From an uncultured Clostridia bacterium (GTDB lineage Bacteria; Bacillota; Clostridia; Oscillospirales; CAG-272), in the NCBI GenBank assembly GCA_946404295.1, contig CAMJDE010000009.1, forward strand, positions 1-17,325: DNA of 17,325 bases. Reading direction: 5' to 3'. The position numbers and the translations under genes are program-made. Within the stretch, counting starts at the first letter, position 1; every line of letters begins with the position of its first letter. Shown one piece after another: positions 14,357 to 17,325 of the stretch. The notes beneath the pieces are model-generated. The model was not told where the DNA came from. It made no database searches and worked only from the letters and a program-made list of their open reading frames with translations.

Positions 14357-15283
14357 ATGACGAAGGTTTTTATTGACGGGAGCGCCGGGACGACCGGGCT
14401 GCGGATCCGCGATCGGCTCGCCGCGCGCGGGGATATCGCCCTGATCGAGTTGCCGGACGAAAAGCGGAAGGATCCCGCCGCGCGCGCCGACGCGCTGACG
14501 CGGGCGGACGTCGCGTTTCTGTGCCTGCCCGACGACGCCGCGCGAGAGGCGGTTTCGCTGCTCGGCGACGCGCCGACCGTCGTGATCGACACCTCGACGG
14601 CGCACCGGGTCGCACCCGGCTGGGCGTACGGTTTCGCGGAGATCGGCGGACGGCGTGAAGAGATCGCGCGCGCCAAGCGGATCGCCAACCCGGGCTGCCA
14701 CGCCAGCGGATTTCTTTCGCTCGTCGCGCCGCTCGTTTCCGCGGGTCTGCTCTCCAAGGACGCCGCCCTCTCCTGCTTTTCGCTCACGGGTTACTCGGGC
14801 GGCGGGAAGAAGATGATCGCCGAATACGAGGATCCCGCGAACGCCGAACGGCTGAAAGCCCCCCGGATCTACGGACTGTCGCAGGCGCACAAGCATCTCC
14901 CCGAGATGCAGGCGGTCGCGGGGCTGACCCGTCCCCCGGTGTTCGCCCCGATCGTCTCGTCGTTCTACGCGGGGATGGCGGTCGCGGTCGAACTGCCCGC
15001 CGAACTCCTGAACGGAACGCCCGGCGACGCGATCGACCTCTACCGCACCGTCTATTCCGGGCCGATCGTCCGCTACGCCGGCGCGGCGGATCCCGACGGA
15101 CTGCTCTCCGCCGGAGCGTTTGCCGGACGCGACGATATGGAGATCTCGGTTTTCGGGGGAGACGAACGGATCCTGCTCGTCTCGCGGTTCGACAATCTCG
15201 GTAAGGGCGCGTCGGGCGCCGCGATCCAGAATATGAACATTGCGCTCGGGCTCCCGGAGGAAACGGGGCTCGTGCTCGGATGA
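14357..15283 (+). CDS. argC: N-acetyl-gamma-glutamyl-phosphate reductase, short form
   Basis: Reduces N-acetylglutamyl phosphate to the semialdehyde with NADPH, the third step of arginine synthesis. The N-terminal FIDGSAGTTGLRI (5-17) is the dinucleotide-binding loop typical of the short, 'uncommon' ArgC form. Cys114 in NPGCHASGF is the catalytic cysteine, and GLSQAHKHLPEM (173-184) contains the conserved histidine. The 308-residue length also fits the short form, against about 340 for the common one. The start is ATG 14357, with AAAGGTG at 14344-14350; an in-frame GTG at 14348 lies inside that ribosome binding site. It is the first gene of the arginine operon, 27 bases from argJ. Confidence 0.93.
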   Translation: MTKVFIDGSAGTTGLRIRDRLAARGDIALIELPDEKRKDPAARADALTRADVAFLCLPDDAAREAVSLLGDAPTVVIDTSTAHRVAPGWAYGFAEIGGRREEIARAKRIANPGCHASGFLSLVAPLVSAGLLSKDAALSCFSLTGYSGGGKKMIAEYEDPANAERLKAPRIYGLSQAHKHLPEMQAVAGLTRPPVFAPIVSSFYAGMAVAVELPAELLNGTPGDAIDLYRTVYSGPIVRYAGAADPDGLLSAGAFAGRDDMEISVFGGDERILLVSRFDNLGKGASGAAIQNMNIALGLPEETGLVLG

Positions 15284-15310
15284 AAAACCAAGCGTAAAGG
15301 GGATAAAGAA

Positions 15311-16525
15311 GTGAAAATCGTAAACGGCGGCGTCTGCGCCGCAAAGGGATTTCGGGCGAACGGCGTTCATTGCGGGATCCGCAAAAACCGCACCAAACGC
15401 GACCTGTCGCTGATCGTCAGCAAGGTTCCTGCCTCGGCGGCGGCGGTCTACACGACCAACCTCGTCAAGGGCGCGCCGCTGCTCGTGACCCGGCAGCACC
15501 TCGCGAACGGCGTCGCCCGCGCGATCGTCTGCAACAGCGGGAACGCCAATACCTGCAACGAAAACGGGATCGAGATCGCCGAGAAGATGAGCGCCCTGAC
15601 GGCGAAGACGCTCGGGATCGATCCCTCTGACGTGATCGTCGCCTCGACCGGGGTGATCGGTCAGCCGCTCGATATCGCGCCGATCGAGGCGGGGCTCCCC
15701 GCACTCGCGGCGGGGCTGTCGGACGACGGAAGCCGCCTTGCCGCCGAGGGGATCATGACGACCGACACGGTCCTAAAAGAGGTCGCGGTCGAGTTCACGC
15801 TCTCGGGCAAAACCTGCCGGATCGGCGGGATCGCGAAGGGGAGCGGGATGATCCACCCCAACCTCGCGACGATGCTCGTTTTCATCACCACCGACGCGAA
15901 GGTCTCGTCCGCGATGCTGAAGCGGGCGCTCTCGACCGACGTTTCCGACACCTTCAATATGGTAAGCGTCGACGGCGACACCTCGACCAACGATATGGTG
16001 ACGGTCTTGGCGAACGGGCTTGCCGGCAACCCCGAGATCGTCTCGGAGGGCGAGGACTTCTCGACCTTTATGGAGGCGCTGAACTCGGTGACCGTTTCGC
16101 TCTGCCGCCTGATCGCGGGGGACGGCGAGGGCGCGACCCGACTGCTCGAGTGCCGCGTCAGCGGCGCCGCCGACAAGGCGACCGCCCGCAAGGTGGCGAA
16201 GAGCGTGATCTGCTCCAGTCTTCTCAAAGCCGCGATGTTCGGCGCCGACGCCAACTGGGGGCGCGTCCTCTGCGCCATCGGTTACAGCGGCGCGGCGGTC
16301 GACGTCTCCAAGATCGACGTCGCCTTCGCGAGCGCCGCGGGGACGATCCCGGTCTGCAAAAACGGCTGCGGCGTGGAGTTCTCGGAGGAGAAGGCGAAAG
16401 CGATCCTCTCCGAAAAGGAGATCGAGATCCTCGTCTGCCTGAACGCCGGGACCGAGTCCTCGAACGCGTGGGGCTGCGACCTCACCTACGATTACGTCAA
16501 GATCAACGGCGACTACCGCACCTGA
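15311..16525 (+). CDS. argJ: Glutamate N-acetyltransferase / amino-acid acetyltransferase (ornithine acetyltransferase)
   Basis: Transfers the acetyl group from N-acetylornithine to glutamate, closing the acetyl cycle of arginine synthesis; some members also use acetyl-CoA. The precursor cleaves itself inside KGSGMIHPNLATML, and the nucleophile would be Thr187 at the start of the beta chain. ASTGVIG, GDGEGATRLLE, FGADANWGR and the C-terminal KINGDYRT are family signatures. The 404-residue length is normal. The start is GTG 15311, with AAGGGG upstream; no ATG lies at the family start. It sits between argC and argB, as is usual. Without argA in view, the bifunctional form is plausible but not proven. 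Confidence 0.95.
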   Translation: MKIVNGGVCAAKGFRANGVHCGIRKNRTKRDLSLIVSKVPASAAAVYTTNLVKGAPLLVTRQHLANGVARAIVCNSGNANTCNENGIEIAEKMSALTAKTLGIDPSDVIVASTGVIGQPLDIAPIEAGLPALAAGLSDDGSRLAAEGIMTTDTVLKEVAVEFTLSGKTCRIGGIAKGSGMIHPNLATMLVFITTDAKVSSAMLKRALSTDVSDTFNMVSVDGDTSTNDMVTVLANGLAGNPEIVSEGEDFSTFMEALNSVTVSLCRLIAGDGEGATRLLECRVSGAADKATARKVAKSVICSSLLKAAMFGADANWGRVLCAIGYSGAAVDVSKIDVAFASAAGTIPVCKNGCGVEFSEEKAKAILSEKEIEILVCLNAGTESSNAWGCDLTYDYVKINGDYRT

Positions 16526-16537
16526 AAGGATGGAACA

Positions 16538-17325
16538 ATGCTGAACGCGATCACCAATCACGAACGCGCCGAGATCCTGATCCAGGCGCTCCCCTACATC
16601 AAACGCTACAACGGAAAAACCATCGTCGTCAAGTACGGCGGCAACGCCATGATCGACGACCAACTGAAAGCCCAGGTGATGGAGGACGTGGTTCTCCTCT
16701 CCCTGATCGGGGTGAAGGTCGTGCTGGTCCACGGAGGAGGCCCCGAGATCAGCGGGCTGATGGAGAAACTCGGCAAAAAGCCCGAGTTCGTCGACGGGCT
16801 GCGCGTCACCGACGCCGAGACGATGGACATCGTGCAGATGGTCCTCGCCGGCAAGGTGAACAAAACGCTGGTCAATATGCTCGAGAACAAGGGCGGCCGC
16901 GCCGTCGGACTCTCGGGGATGGACGGGCGGCTGATCGAAGCCGTACAGAAGGATCCCCGGCTCGGCTACGTGGGCGAGGTCGTAAAGATCCACCCCGCAC
17001 CCCTGACCGACCTGCTCGAAAAGGGCTATATCCCGGTCGTCTCGACGATCGGCTGCGACCGCGCCGGCAACGCCTACAACATCAACGGCGACACCGCCGC
17101 CGCCTATATCGCCGGGGCGCTCGGCGCCGAGCGTATGCTGCTGATGACCGACATCGCGGGCATCCTGCGCGATCGCGACGATCCCGCGTCGCTGATCCCC
17201 GAGATCACGGTCGGCGAGGCGGCGCGTCTCCGGGAGCAGGGGGTCATTTCGGGCGGTATGATCCCGAAGGTCGACTGCTGCGTGAAGGCGATCGGCGCCG
17301 GGGTGCGCAAGGTGATCATCATGGA
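16538..17325 (+). CDS. argB: Acetylglutamate kinase, 3' end cut by the window
   Basis: Phosphorylates N-acetylglutamate, the second step of arginine synthesis. The 262 visible residues include VVKYGGNAM (31-39), VHGGGPEISG (64-73), NINGDTAAAYIAGALGAERMLL region (181-202), LMTDIAGIL, and SGGMIPKVDCC (238-248). An N-terminal helix before the first strand (ERAEILIQALPYIKRY, 9-24) is the feature that arginine-sensitive, hexameric kinases have, so arginine feedback is likely. The start is ATG 16538, with AAAGGATGG upstream, 12 bases after argJ. About 35 residues are expected beyond the window edge; the frame is open to the last base and nothing suggests a pseudogene. Confidence 0.95.
   Translation, partial: MLNAITNHERAEILIQALPYIKRYNGKTIVVKYGGNAMIDDQLKAQVMEDVVLLSLIGVKVVLVHGGGPEISGLMEKLGKKPEFVDGLRVTDAETMDIVQMVLAGKVNKTLVNMLENKGGRAVGLSGMDGRLIEAVQKDPRLGYVGEVVKIHPAPLTDLLEKGYIPVVSTIGCDRAGNAYNINGDTAAAYIAGALGAERMLLMTDIAGILRDRDDPASLIPEITVGEAARLREQGVISGGMIPKVDCCVKAIGAGVRKVIIM

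Noticed and set aside
1..17325. CRISPR arrays, insertion sequences, tRNA or rRNA genes
   Set aside because: No regularly spaced repeats, transposase-like frames, terminal inverted repeats or tRNA-like sequences were seen in reading the window.

Overview
The window is a GC-rich bacterial chromosome segment with strong Shine-Dalgarno sites, sigma70/sigmaA-type promoters and tightly packed operons. A Dlt-like surface-modification operon, a type II dehydroquinase and a CjB-type arginine operon fit a high-GC Bacillota, probably a Clostridia lineage. That placement is inference; there is no rRNA or marker gene here to test it.

Region 1 (about 57-8347, + strand) is one aromatic amino acid operon. 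A near-perfect promoter is followed by a 34-residue leader peptide packed with Phe and Tyr codons and then by an intrinsic terminator, the layout of a ribosome-mediated transcription attenuator. Downstream are pheA (chorismate mutase-prephenate dehydratase), aroB, aroC, an aroE-aroK fusion, aroQ, aroA, tyrA and a DAHP synthase. The first six genes are joined by five ATGA stop/start overlaps. Together they cover all seven steps from PEP and erythrose-4-phosphate to chorismate, then on to phenylpyruvate and hydroxyphenylpyruvate; only the final aminotransferase is absent. The operon ends at a strong hairpin.

Region 2 (about 14053-8375, - strand) is the most unusual part. It is a five-gene operon encoding a DltA-like adenylating ligase, a fold-type III PLP decarboxylase of the BtrK/LysA type, a small carrier protein, an AlgI-like MBOAT acyltransferase and a membrane-anchored SGNH protein. 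It looks like a dlt system (ligase, carrier, MBOAT, extracytoplasmic SGNH protein) with an amino acid decarboxylase built in. My hypothesis is that a dicarboxylic amino acid is decarboxylated, either free or while bound to the carrier, and that the resulting amino-acyl group (for example GABA, beta-alanine or lysine) is exported and esterified onto a surface polymer. The substrate is not determinable from sequence alone.

Region 3 (about 14177-17325, + strand) is an arginine operon: argC (short, 'uncommon' form), argJ and a 3'-truncated argB cut by the window end. It has a consensus promoter, a second candidate promoter further upstream, and several ATTCA elements resembling ArgR half-sites. 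The 397-bp divergent region 13960-14356 carries the promoters of regions 2 and 3.
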